NCBI RefSeq assembly: GCF_014694315.1
Contig: NZ_JAAOXD010000009.1
Span: forward strand, 223,632-283,391
Direction: 5' to 3'
DNA length: 59,760 bases
Source of the DNA: Arthrobacter ipis
GTDB taxonomy: Bacteria > Actinomycetota > Actinomycetes > Actinomycetales > Micrococcaceae
This document shows, piece after piece, positions 33,993 through 42,262 of the stretch. Both the position numbers and the translations under genes were made by a program. The notes below the pieces were generated by a model. It had not been told where the DNA came from, ran no database searches, and saw only the letters and a program-made list of their open reading frames with translations. Position 1 is the stretch's first letter, and every line of letters starts with the position of its first letter.

Positions 33993-34937
33993 TCAGTCCG
34001 TTCGGGACAGGCCGGCTGCAATTTCTTCAACGCCCTCGACCAGCGCGGCCAGGGATTCAGGGCCTCCATGCCCTTCGTTCTCGATGACGATGAGACGGCT
34101 GTCCTCCCAGCGCTGATGAACTTTCCAGGGCGTGATGACGGGCCCGCTAACGTCTCTCCGGCCATGAATGAGGTAGCCGGGAATTCCGTTGAGTTGGTGG
34201 ACCCTCTCCATAATGGCCTGCCCGCCGGTGAGGAAGCCGTCATGGGACCAGTAGTGGGTGACGAGAATGGCGAAGGTCATGCGCTTGCGGTGGTCGTCGA
34301 ACATCGCGCCGGGCTGCCACAGCGGATCCAGCGAGATATGCGTAGACTCCCAACGGTCCCACGCCAAGGCTGCCGCGGCGGCGTCGTCCCGATCCTGGCC
34401 CGCGAGGCGGCGGGCATACGCGTCCACCACCCGCTCCCCGGGCCGACATTTGGCGTTCCTCGAGAACTCCTCCCAAGCTTCCGGGAAGATCCGCCCGACG
34501 CCCTCTGTGATCCACTGAACCTCGTCAGGGCTCGACGAGGTTACCGCCATCAGGGCGAGCCCGTGCACACGGTCCCGGTGCTCAAGGGCATATGCCAGGG
34601 CGAGCGTGCTGCCCCACGACGCCCCTGTGACAATCCACTTCCCTATACCGAGACGTTTGCGCACGGCTTCAATGTCCACGATCAGGGCCTGGGTGGTGTT
34701 GGCCGACAGGGCGCAAAGGTCATCCTGAACTGTCGGCGAGCTTCTGCCGCAGCCGCGCTGATGCAACCCGACGGTCCAGAATCTTGAAGCGTCGTGGCGG
34801 GTCCGGTAACCCTCGCCGGGAGCAGCGCCGGGGCCGCCGTGGAGGTACAGCACGGGAATCCCCGCGGGATTCCCCGACGTCTCCCAATAGATTTCCGCTC
34901 CATCGACCTTGACCCAGCCAGCACTCGCCCCAGTCAT
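33993..34937 (-). CDS. pip: Proline iminopeptidase-like alpha/beta hydrolase
   Basis: A 314-residue S33-family peptidase that would remove N-terminal proline from peptides in the cytoplasm. It has the oxyanion motif HGGPG (33-37), DQRGCGRS-like HQRGCGRSSP, the nucleophile elbow GASWGS (Ser107), an acid near GRRDVSGP and the catalytic His in ENEGHGG. One notable change is HQRGCGRS where most relatives have DQRGxGRS. I start at ATG 34937; the longer open frame is Arg/Pro-rich shadow. Confidence 0.88.
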   Translation of the reverse strand: MTGASAGWVKVDGAEIYWETSGNPAGIPVLYLHGGPGAAPGEGYRTRHDASRFWTVGLHQRGCGRSSPTVQDDLCALSANTTQALIVDIEAVRKRLGIGKWIVTGASWGSTLALAYALEHRDRVHGLALMAVTSSSPDEVQWITEGVGRIFPEAWEEFSRNAKCRPGERVVDAYARRLAGQDRDDAAAAALAWDRWESTHISLDPLWQPGAMFDDHRKRMTFAILVTHYWSHDGFLTGGQAIMERVHQLNGIPGYLIHGRRDVSGPVITPWKVHQRWEDSRLIVIENEGHGGPESLAALVEGVEEIAAGLSRTD

Positions 34938-35013
34938 GCAGCAAACCCTACGAGACGGGCTCCGGCAAGGGTAGGGTCGGGGCAAGCGTCAGTTTGGGAA
35001 TTGGGGGAAACCG

Positions 35014-35637
35014 ATGAGGCTTGACGGTTATAGCGTTGCCAAGGCGGAGGACGGCCGGACCGTAACGCACCGTGCTCCGTCGGCCCGCGCCGTCGCCGCC
35101 GCCGTGTGGCTACTCGCCGCCGGCACGTTCTCGTGGTTATTGGTGGGCGGCGCCACCACAGCCGCGGGAGACGCAGCGCCCTGGCTGATCCTGCTGTCCT
35201 GGTTCGTCTACGTTGCCCAGTGGCGGCCATGCCTGCGGGTTGACGGCTGCGGGTTCGAAGTCATCAACGGTTGGCGCGATCACCGGATACCGTTCGGGGC
35301 GGTGGAGGACATCGAGGTTCGCTTCACCACGGTCATCTGGGCGGCGGGCAGGAAGTATGCCAGCTGGGGCGCCCCCACGCCGCCTACCGCGCTTGGAGCA
35401 GGGTTCCAGCATCTGTGCGATTTGAAGAGCCGTCCCTACAGCATCCTCCCGGGCAACGAGCGGATCAGCCAGCCTGAAGTGAAAACCGGACGGGACGCCG
35501 TCGTGGACGCCTGGCATCGTGCCCGCGCCGGCGCAATCACCCGCGGCCAGGATGGAGTCTCGTCAACGTGGAACAAACCTGTGATCGCCGTCGGGGTTCT
35601 TGCAGTTCTGGCAGTCGTCATTACCGCATCCTTTTAG
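35014..35637 (+). CDS. Membrane protein with PH-like domain
   Basis: A 207-residue protein: short N-terminal strands, two helices (about 25-45 and 54-68), then a domain of about 90 residues beginning LRVDGCGFEVINGWRDHRIP, the pattern of bacterial PH (bPH6, 'low molecular weight antigen 6'-type) proteins, and a final helix (about 190-206). GGGGGA precedes the ATG. The role is unknown. The gene diverges from the peptidase. Confidence 0.65.
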   Translation: MRLDGYSVAKAEDGRTVTHRAPSARAVAAAVWLLAAGTFSWLLVGGATTAAGDAAPWLILLSWFVYVAQWRPCLRVDGCGFEVINGWRDHRIPFGAVEDIEVRFTTVIWAAGRKYASWGAPTPPTALGAGFQHLCDLKSRPYSILPGNERISQPEVKTGRDAVVDAWHRARAGAITRGQDGVSSTWNKPVIAVGVLAVLAVVITASF

Positions 35638-35714
35638 GTCGCCGCACACCGCCCGCCTTGCCGCGCGGCCGGGACGCCTTAGCCCCTTCCGGATCCCTCG
35701 GTAAGCTCTTTGGC

Positions 35715-35924
35715 ATGGGGACGAGGAATAAGACCAAGGTATTTGCTGCATTCGCAGGGCTATTGGTGGCGGCCATATCGCTATTCGGCGCCCTCTGGGT
35801 GAACGGCAACATCCCGTTGCCAGCAGCCATCGCCACCTCCTTCGTCCTGGGTGTGGCGACGTTTTTGGCGACAGGCCAAGGAGCCATGCGGAAACCGCGA
35901 AAGCGACCGGCTGACAGTCTGTGA
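35715..35924 (+). CDS. 69-residue two-helix membrane protein
   Basis: Start ATG 35715; the open frame upstream is not convincing. The protein has a basic start (MGTRNKTK), helices near residues 9-27 and 34-52, and a strongly basic tail (RKPRKRP). No family recognised; no good ribosome site was seen. It precedes the broken methyltransferase by 22 bp. Confidence 0.5.
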   Translation: MGTRNKTKVFAAFAGLLVAAISLFGALWVNGNIPLPAAIATSFVLGVATFLATGQGAMRKPRKRPADSL

Positions 35925-35946
35925 CCGGCGCCGGTAGGCTCGCACG

Positions 35947-36584
35947 ATGACGGACATCTTGGTTCAGCACGCGTACGCCACCCGGGCGGCGGACTACACG
36001 GCGCTGTTCGGGTCGACTGACGCAGCCCATGAGCAGGATCAGCGGCTTATTGCCGGCTGGGCCAACTCCCTCCGCGGCTCAGCCATCGATGCAGGCTGCG
36101 GTCCGGGGCACTGGACGGCCCTTCTCGCGGACCATGGTGTGGACGTTGAGGGCATCGATCTGGTTCCTTCTTCATTGCAGAGGCGCGACGGCGGTTTCCG
36201 GCGACACGGTTTCGAGTGGCGACGCTCCGGGCGTTGGGAGTTCCGGACGGACATCTGGCTGGCATCCTCGCGTGGTATTCGCTGATCCATTTCGAACCGG
36301 CGGAACTGCCTCTCATTCTTGGCGAGTTTGCCCGTTGCGTGAAGCCGGGAGGCAGCGTTCTTCTCGGATTCTTCGATGGTCCCGCCGGTGAGCCATTCCC
36401 GCACGCGTCGGTGGTGCACGCGTTCCTGGCTGACGGACTCAACAATCCACAATGGCGCTCCGGAGTGCAAAGCATCGCGCTCAAAGACTGTACCTCCGGT
36501 GAATCGGGCGCCGTCTACAGCCAGGCGCTGACCGGGCCAAAGGGACGGCCGCTGCAGGGCGACTACAAGATCACGGATGCCTAG
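35947..36584 (+). pseudogene. SAM-dependent methyltransferase with a one-base deletion
   Basis: From ATG 35947 the frame gives a class I methyltransferase N-terminus: AIDAGCGPGHWTALLADHG (SAM-binding motif I) and VEGIDLVPS. It then loses sense at 36168-36173 (ttccttcttcatt). Restoring one T lets the frame run on as FIAEARRRFPATRF into VATLRALGVPDGHLAGILAW, YSLIHFEP (motif IV-like), CVKPGGSVLLGFF and a normal end at 36584. Both halves match one protein of about 212 residues, so this is a recent frameshift or a base-call error in a T-rich run. Confidence 0.75.
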
Positions 36585-36602
36585 CCTGGCCGTCTGTTGG
36601 GC

Positions 36603-36799
36603 GTTAAGGTGGTTGCCCGTCCGGCGCGCCCGGTCGCCAAGTACGCACTGACGGAGAGCGGCGACAGTACCTCGTCCATTTCAGTCTTGACGTCAAGCTG
36701 CCCGTCCTCATGAGGGTGCTGGACTCCCTGGTGACGAAGACCATGGAGTCCGAGGTCGCCCGACTTCAGAACCTCAAGGAGTTCATCGAAGCCGGCTAG
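36603..36799 (+). pseudogene. SRPBCC-family remnant
   Basis: Two frames give consecutive pieces of an SRPBCC (polyketide-cyclase/START-like) C-terminus: ARPVAKYALTESGDSTS, then a one-base shift near 36680, then HFSLDVKLPVLMRVLDSLVT and MESEVARLQNLKEFIEAG ending at TAG 36797. The first two thirds of such a protein are missing. Identification rests on the 'E-V-x-N-L-K' closing helix and is tentative. Confidence 0.45.
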
Positions 36800-36840
36800 G
36801 TTTTCCGGACTCGGCTGGCACTCGGCCGCCTGTTCCTGGA

Positions 36841-38082
36841 TTACAGCCGGATGTGGCGGAACAGCGCCGCCGTACCCATGCCGCCGGCGATGCTGATCAT
36901 GGCCAGGGCTAGCTTTTCCTGGGCAGGCTCAGCCGGCGCGTGCCGGGCCTGAGCCAGCAGCCGCGTGACCAGCACGGCCCCGGACGCCCCGTAGGCGTGG
37001 CCCAAAGCCAGCGCCCCGCCGTCGGCGTTGGCCCGAACGGAGTCGATTCCGAGGTGGTCCAGGCAGGCGAGGGTCTGCGAGGCGAAGGCCTCGTTGAACT
37101 CCACGAGGTCCACGTCCGTGGCATCAACGGACTTCGCCGCCAGCAGGCGTGAGGCGGCGGCCGCGGCACCGATGCCCAGCAGCGTCGGCTCCACCCCGGC
37201 GGTCTCCGTGCCGAGCACGGCCAGGGCGTCGGCAACGACCAGTTTGCGCGCCCTGGCAAGCGAGGTGATGACGACGGCGGCTGCACCGTCCGCGTCGAAG
37301 CATGAATTTCCGGCGGTGACAGTGCCGGATTCCACGAACGCCGCAGGGAACCGCGCCATCAGGGCTTCGCTGAGCTTGGGGCGGGGACCGTCGTCGGCCG
37401 TGACAGTTTTGGCTTCCTGCGCGGTACCTGACGCACCAGGCAGCGGGACAGTCTCCCGGGCAAACGCGCCGCCGGCCTGGGCAGCCACCGCCCTGCGGTG
37501 GCTGTGCAGCGCAAACTCGTCCTGCCGGGCGCGGCTGACGCCGTACTCCCGGGCCACGTTCTCGGCCGCGACTCCCATGTCCGGATCCCCGTGGCCGTGC
37601 GGGGCAAACTGGGCGCGGCTGAAGAAGGCGGGTTCGCCGTCGTCGTTCCGGTGTGCGCGCAGCGGCGCGGTACTGATGCTTTCGACGCCGCCCGCAAGGT
37701 AGGTGCCGCCGCCTGCCGCGACTAGCCGCGATGCGAGGACGATGGCGTCGAGGCCGGAGCCGCACTGACGGTCGACGGTGAGGCCGGGGACGCTGACGGG
37801 CAGGCCGGCTTCGAGGGCCGCAAGCCGCGCGACGTTGCCGCCCGCACCCACGGCGTTGCCGATGACGACGTCCGCCACGTCGCCCGCGTCCACCCCCGTT
37901 TCGGCGAGCAGCGCCGTGAGGACCGGGGCCAGGAGCTCGTGGGAGCGCAGGTGCTTCAGCGCACCGTTGGCCCGGCAGACGGGTGTGCGCAGCGCGGCGA
38001 TGATTACCGGCTGCCGGTCGTCGGGCAGCTCGAGCCCCCCGCTCGGCGCCCCGTTAGACAAGGTGCCGGACCCGGCTGTCAC
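36841..38082 (-). CDS. Thiolase-family protein with altered second active-site Cys
   Basis: A 413-residue thiolase (acetyl-CoA acyltransferase fold). Present are the acyl-accepting Cys107 (DRQCGSG), NEAFA, and His362 in GHAYGASGA (relatives have GHPxGASGA). The C-terminal 'CIGGGxG' motif that supplies the catalytic base Cys reads MISIAGGMG here, with Ser397 in the Cys position. The enzyme may therefore be slower, changed in reaction, or inactive. Its start lies 29 bp inside the end of the acyl-CoA-synthetase-like gene, so the two form an operon, suggesting a shared acyl-CoA route. The reaction is not assigned. Confidence 0.88.
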   Translation of the reverse strand: MTAGSGTLSNGAPSGGLELPDDRQPVIIAALRTPVCRANGALKHLRSHELLAPVLTALLAETGVDAGDVADVVIGNAVGAGGNVARLAALEAGLPVSVPGLTVDRQCGSGLDAIVLASRLVAAGGGTYLAGGVESISTAPLRAHRNDDGEPAFFSRAQFAPHGHGDPDMGVAAENVAREYGVSRARQDEFALHSHRRAVAAQAGGAFARETVPLPGASGTAQEAKTVTADDGPRPKLSEALMARFPAAFVESGTVTAGNSCFDADGAAAVVITSLARARKLVVADALAVLGTETAGVEPTLLGIGAAAAASRLLAAKSVDATDVDLVEFNEAFASQTLACLDHLGIDSVRANADGGALALGHAYGASGAVLVTRLLAQARHAPAEPAQEKLALAMISIAGGMGTAALFRHIRL

Positions 38083-39475
38083 GTGCGGCGATCCAGTCGA
38101 GCAGCAGGCGGCGGCTGACCTTTCCGCGGTCCGTCACCGGAAGCTCATCCAGGGCGTAGTACTGCAGCGGCCGCTTGTCCTTGGCTAGAACGTCCTCGAG
38201 GCCGGTCTTGAGCTGGGTGGCAGTGACGCCGCCGTGCGAGGGAACGATGCCGGCCACCACGCGCTGGCCGCGGAGGTCATCGTCCATGCCAGCAGCAATC
38301 GCTGATGCCACGCCCGGGACGGAGGAAAGGGCCAGCTCCACCTCATGCGGATAGACGTTCTTTCCTGCCGTAATGATCATGTCGGCGCGGCGGCCGAGGA
38401 TGTGCAGCACTCCGTCCGACAGGTACCCCTGGTCCCCCACCGTGAACCAGCCGTCGAAGCAGCGAAGTGCCTGGCCGTCGTCGCCCCAGAGGTAGCCGTT
38501 GCTGACCATGCCGCTTTGGACGCTGATGTTGCCGGCGGTTCCGTCGGGGAGCTGCTTTCCTGAGTCGTCCAGGATCCGCACCTCGACGCCCGGGAACGGC
38601 CGGCCGATCGCGGTACTTCCGGCGGCGAACGGCTCCCCGGCGGCCAGGCCGGCGCCGGAGACGAAACTCAGCTCCGACGCACCGTAGTACTCGAAGATGG
38701 TGGCGTGCGGGGCCCACCGGCGGGCCGCCTCCAGCGTGCGTGCATCCAGCTTCGAGCCCGCACAGATGATGGTCTGGACACCCGAGGCGTCCACACAGCC
38801 CAGCAGTCCGCGTTCGCTAAGGAGCCGCAGCATGGTGGGCACCAGCACCAGCCGGGTGATGCCGTCATGGGTGATGGCGGCGTGGACATCGCCGACGTCG
38901 AAAGATTCGAGGGTGTGGAACTCTGACCCGGCGTAGAGGCACTCGGCCAGGGCATACAGGTTGAGGCTGGCGGCCAGCGGGCCCGGCGCCAGCGTTTTGT
39001 CCTGCTGGCTGAGCCCGAAGAACTCCATCGAGGCCTCGAAGGACTGCTGCCAGGAGCGGCGCGAGCGGGTGAATGCCTTGGGCACGGACGTGGTGCCGGA
39101 GGTTAGGCCGATAAGGAACGAGGACGCCGGATCCCCGTCCGCCAGCCCGGTGCCTGCGCTCCCCGGCATGGGGTCGACGCCGCCGCCGTTAACCCCGCTG
39201 CCCAGCCGCTGGACAATCTCGTTTTGCAGCGCGTCGGGCCAGGTGGCGTCCAGGACCGCGCACTCGCGGTTTCCGGCGACGGCAGCGGCGAAATCAATGG
39301 CGAACTCGGTGGAATTTGGCTGGGCGAGGACCGTGACGGGCGCGGTGCTGGAGGCCGCGGTGGCCTGCGCACCGTCGCGCAGTTCGGCCCAGCTGAGCCG
39401 TTTTCCGGCCATGACGACGGCGGTGTCGTCGGGGCGTTCATCGGCCCAACGCTGAAGGTTGTTGAGAAAAGGCAT
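38054..39475 (-). CDS. AMP-binding acyl-CoA synthetase-like protein
   Basis: A 473-residue adenylate-forming enzyme of the ANL superfamily. It has the P-loop LTSGTTSVPKAF (family TSGTTGxPK; the Gly is Ser here), YYGASELSF, GDQGYLSDGVLHILGRRADM with the hinge, KNVYPHEVE, and a C-terminal catalytic Lys in DRGKVSRR. It would activate a carboxylic acid to acyl-AMP and then usually a CoA thioester. Coupling to the thiolase downstream suggests both act on the same acyl group. The short N-domain is typical of small actinobacterial members. Substrate unknown. Confidence 0.88.
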   Translation of the reverse strand: MPFLNNLQRWADERPDDTAVVMAGKRLSWAELRDGAQATAASSTAPVTVLAQPNSTEFAIDFAAAVAGNRECAVLDATWPDALQNEIVQRLGSGVNGGGVDPMPGSAGTGLADGDPASSFLIGLTSGTTSVPKAFTRSRRSWQQSFEASMEFFGLSQQDKTLAPGPLAASLNLYALAECLYAGSEFHTLESFDVGDVHAAITHDGITRLVLVPTMLRLLSERGLLGCVDASGVQTIICAGSKLDARTLEAARRWAPHATIFEYYGASELSFVSGAGLAAGEPFAAGSTAIGRPFPGVEVRILDDSGKQLPDGTAGNISVQSGMVSNGYLWGDDGQALRCFDGWFTVGDQGYLSDGVLHILGRRADMIITAGKNVYPHEVELALSSVPGVASAIAAGMDDDLRGQRVVAGIVPSHGGVTATQLKTGLEDVLAKDKRPLQYYALDELPVTDRGKVSRRLLLDWIAARDSRVRHLV

Positions 39476-39535
39476 CGGACCAACTTTACCGGCCCGGACC
39501 CGCCACTGCTCTGCGGTGACGACTATTGTGACAAC

Positions 39536-40432
39536 ATGAGCTTCAATGACGGGGTCGAGCTGGACCCATCCCAGGTGGAAGACCGGCGCGGCGGTGGAGT
39601 TGGCCGCGGCACGAAAATCGGCGGAGGCATCGGGGGCGGCGTCGTCCTCCTCCTTGCTGCCCTCTTCGGCATCAATCCGCAGCTGCTCGGGGGGCTCCTG
39701 GGCACCGGCCAGGAACAGCCCGCCCAGAGCACGGGAACAGCCCTCACCCAGTGCAAGCTGGGTTCCGACGCAGACAAGGACCTCGACTGCCGCATTGCCG
39801 GTACCGTGAACAGCCTCAACACGTTCTGGCCGGCATACCTCGCCGACTACAACGTAAAGTACCCGCGGCCGAAGGCCGTGCTGTTCGAGGGCGCCACGCG
39901 CACCGGCTGCGGCACGGCCACGTCCGAGGTGGGCCCGTTCTACTGCCCGGCGGACACCACTGCCTACTTCGATCCCGGGTTCTTCCAGGACCTCGTGACC
40001 CGCTTTGGCTCATCGGGCGGCCCGCTGGCCCAGGAATACGTGGTGGCCCATGAGGTCGGCCACCACATCCAGAACATCCTGGGCGACCTGGACAAGGCGC
40101 AGCAGGACCCGCAGGGCGCGGAGTCCGGCGCCGTCCGGGTGGAGCTGCAGGCTGACTGCTACGCAGGGCTCTGGACCCGGTACGCCACCACGCAGAAGCA
40201 ACCGAAGACCGGCAAGCCGTTCCTGGAGCCGCTGAAGCAGCAGGACCTGAACGACGCGCTGTCGGCCGCCTCCGCCGTCGGCGACGACAGGATCCAGAAA
40301 GCCGCCACGGGACGCGTCTCGCCTGAGGGCTGGACGCACGGGTCCAGCGCCCAGCGGCAGAAGTGGTTCTACCAGGGTTACAAGACCGGCGACATCAACC
40401 AGTGCGACACGTTCAGCGCCGCAACACTCTAG
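39536..40432 (+). CDS. Neutral zinc metallopeptidase, YpfJ family
   Basis: A 298-residue protein with a polar Gly-rich N-terminus (RRGGGVGRGTKIGGGIGG), one membrane helix (about 34-46) and an outward-facing peptidase domain with HEVGHH (His172, Glu173, His176), preceded by FYCPADTTAYFDP and followed by ELQADCYAG (the third zinc ligand region). The protein is the usual YpfJ/putative neutral zinc metallopeptidase size. I use ATG 39536. The substrate and role are unknown. The transcript ends at a strong hairpin. Confidence 0.88.
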   Translation: MSFNDGVELDPSQVEDRRGGGVGRGTKIGGGIGGGVVLLLAALFGINPQLLGGLLGTGQEQPAQSTGTALTQCKLGSDADKDLDCRIAGTVNSLNTFWPAYLADYNVKYPRPKAVLFEGATRTGCGTATSEVGPFYCPADTTAYFDPGFFQDLVTRFGSSGGPLAQEYVVAHEVGHHIQNILGDLDKAQQDPQGAESGAVRVELQADCYAGLWTRYATTQKQPKTGKPFLEPLKQQDLNDALSAASAVGDDRIQKAATGRVSPEGWTHGSSAQRQKWFYQGYKTGDINQCDTFSAATL

Positions 40433-40556
40433 TTTTTTTATCGACTGCTCCTCCCCACCGGCCCCCTCGCCTCGCAAGCTCGGCCAGGGAACCCTGCCGG
40501 CGTGGGCCCAGCCGTTTTGAACGGTCACAAGGGCACTCATGGAGCAGTCGATGGGT

Positions 40557-40605
40557 ACGACGACGGCCGGTCACCTTCGTGAAGAAGGTGACCGGCCGTC
40601 GTCGT
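40557..40605. terminator. Bidirectional terminator with perfect 21-bp stem
   Basis: Left arm 40557-40577 and right arm 40585-40605 are exact complements around a seven-base loop. It lies between the convergent stops of the metallopeptidase (40432) and sufT (40618), 12 bp from the latter. A short GCTTTGT follows on the plus strand. This is the strongest hairpin I noticed in the window. Confidence 0.85.
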
Positions 40606-40617
40606 GCTTTGTGGGAT

Positions 40618-40950
40618 TTAGATGTTGAAGCCGAGGGCCCGCATCTGGTCCTTGCCGTCGTCGGTGATCCGCTCCGGACCCCATGGCGGCATCCATACCC
40701 AGTTCAGGCGCCAGTCATCCACTACGCCGTCAAGCGCCTTGCCAACCTGCTCCTCGAGCACGTCGGTCAGCGGGCAGGCCGCGGTGGTGAGGGTCATGTC
40801 GATCAGCAGGGCGCCGTCGTCCTCCGAGTACTTGAGGCCGTACAGCAGGCCCAAGTCCACGATGTTAACCCCGAGCTCAGGGTCGATGACGTCCTTGAGT
40901 GCCTCTTCGACATCCTCCAGCCCGGTGCGGGCTGCGTCGATTTCGGTCAT
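40618..40950 (-). CDS. sufT: SufT-like metal-sulfur cluster assembly factor
   Basis: A 110-residue DUF59 (MIP18-type) protein that helps deliver Fe-S clusters to target enzymes. It has DPELGVNIVDLGLLYG, the conserved Cys in TTAACPLTDVLEEQV and a closing WNPPWGPE-like segment (VWMPPWGPERITD). It is the last gene of the SUF operon, 12 bp after sufC. Normal length for the family. Confidence 0.9.
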   Translation of the reverse strand: MTEIDAARTGLEDVEEALKDVIDPELGVNIVDLGLLYGLKYSEDDGALLIDMTLTTAACPLTDVLEEQVGKALDGVVDDWRLNWVWMPPWGPERITDDGKDQMRALGFNI

Positions 40951-40962
40951 GGCGTGTCCTTA

Positions 40963-41751
40963 CTAGGCCTGGGCTGCGGCGGCAGCCGTGGCTGAACCGG
41001 TACCTGCGACGTAGCGGTCGTAGCCTTCTTCTTCCAGGCGGTCGGCGAGTTCCGGGCCGCCCTCTTCCACAACCTGGCCGTTCACGAAGACGTGGACGAA
41101 GTCAGGCTTGATGTAGCGCAGAATGCGGGTGTAGTGCGTGATGAGCAGCGTGCCCATGTTGCCGGTGGCGTGCGCACGGTTGACGCCTTCGGAGACGACT
41201 TTGAGGGCGTCCACGTCCAGGCCGGAGTCGGTCTCGTCGAGCACGGCGAACTTCGGCTTGAAGAGTTCCAGCTGCAGGATCTCCACGCGCTTCTTCTCAC
41301 CGCCGGAGAAGCCTTCGTTGACGTTGCGCTGGGCGAAGTCGGCGTCGATGCGCAGCTGCTGCATTGCGTCCTTGACGTCCTTGGTCCAGGTGCGCAGCTT
41401 GGGTGCCTCGCCGTCAATGGCGGTCTTGGCGGTCCGCAGGAAGTTGGTCATGGTGACCCCGGGAACCTCAACCGGGTACTGCATGGCGAGGAAGACGCCG
41501 GCGCGGGCGCGCTCGTCAACGCTCATGGCCAGCACGTCTTCGCCGTCCAGCGTGATGGTGCCGCCGGTGACGTTGTACCGGGGGTGGCCGGCGATGGTGG
41601 AGGCCAGGGTGGACTTGCCGGAGCCGTTGGGGCCCATGATGGCGTGGGTCTCACCGGTGCGGATGGTCAGGCTGACGCCCTTCAGGATCTCCTTGGTGCC
41701 CTGCTCGGTGTCGATGCTGACGTGCAGGTCCTTGATCTCAAGAGTAGACAT
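40963..41751 (-). CDS. sufC: Fe-S cluster assembly ATPase SufC
   Basis: A 262-residue ABC-type ATPase that drives cluster assembly on the SufBD scaffold. It has Walker A GPNGSGKSTLA (near residue 40), signature FSGGEKKRVEILQLEL, Walker B FAVLDETDSGLD and switch His in LLITHYTRIL. I start at ATG 41751; the longer frame adds only a basic leader. It lies about 100 bp downstream of the Rieske gene and just before sufT. Confidence 0.95.
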   Translation of the reverse strand: MSTLEIKDLHVSIDTEQGTKEILKGVSLTIRTGETHAIMGPNGSGKSTLASTIAGHPRYNVTGGTITLDGEDVLAMSVDERARAGVFLAMQYPVEVPGVTMTNFLRTAKTAIDGEAPKLRTWTKDVKDAMQQLRIDADFAQRNVNEGFSGGEKKRVEILQLELFKPKFAVLDETDSGLDVDALKVVSEGVNRAHATGNMGTLLITHYTRILRYIKPDFVHVFVNGQVVEEGGPELADRLEEEGYDRYVAGTGSATAAAAAQA

Positions 41752-41848
41752 GTGTCTTGTTCTCCTCTGCACCGTGCCGTTCTGTCGGCGGTGCGGTCTT
41801 TGGTCTGGAAGTTGTTAAGTTCTGGTACAGGCGCGGCTGGGCTGCGGA

Positions 41849-42208
41849 TCAGCTGAAGTTCGGCGTTTCGGCGCCGTTCAGGACGTTGGTGGTGTCCACG
41901 TAGACGCCGTCTCCGTGGATCTCCACCGCGAACACCGGAACGGGGTCGTAGGCCGGCAGCTGCAGGGGTTCGCCGGAGCGCAGGTCGAACTGGGAGCCGT
42001 GGCCCCAGCACTCGATGGCGCAGCCTTCCACCTCGCCCTCGGAGAGCGAGATGTCGGCATGCGAGCACGTGTCCCCGATTGCGTGGATTTCCCCCATGGA
42101 GTCCTTGACGATCGCGACCGGGTAGTCGTCGATCAGGATCCGCAGGGCCTGCTTGGGCTGGATCTCGTTTGCGTTGCAGACGAGTTCGCCCTTTGGCTGT
42201 TCAGTCAT
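41849..42208 (-). CDS. Rieske [2Fe-2S] ferredoxin in the SUF operon
   Basis: A 119-residue 'non-heme iron oxygenase ferredoxin subunit' type protein. The Rieske ligands are all present: CSH (Cys48, His50) and CWGH (Cys67, His70), with ECWGHGSQFDLRSGEP following. It has no membrane segment. Its place between sufD and sufC is typical of actinobacterial suf operons, suggesting an electron supply to cluster assembly, although the exact role is not proven. Confidence 0.88.
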   Translation of the reverse strand: MTEQPKGELVCNANEIQPKQALRILIDDYPVAIVKDSMGEIHAIGDTCSHADISLSEGEVEGCAIECWGHGSQFDLRSGEPLQLPAYDPVPVFAVEIHGDGVYVDTTNVLNGAETPNFS

Positions 42209-42262
42209 CCGTTGTCCTGTGCTGTCGTTTTCCGGCTGGTGGGCCGGGCCTGGTCCGTACGG

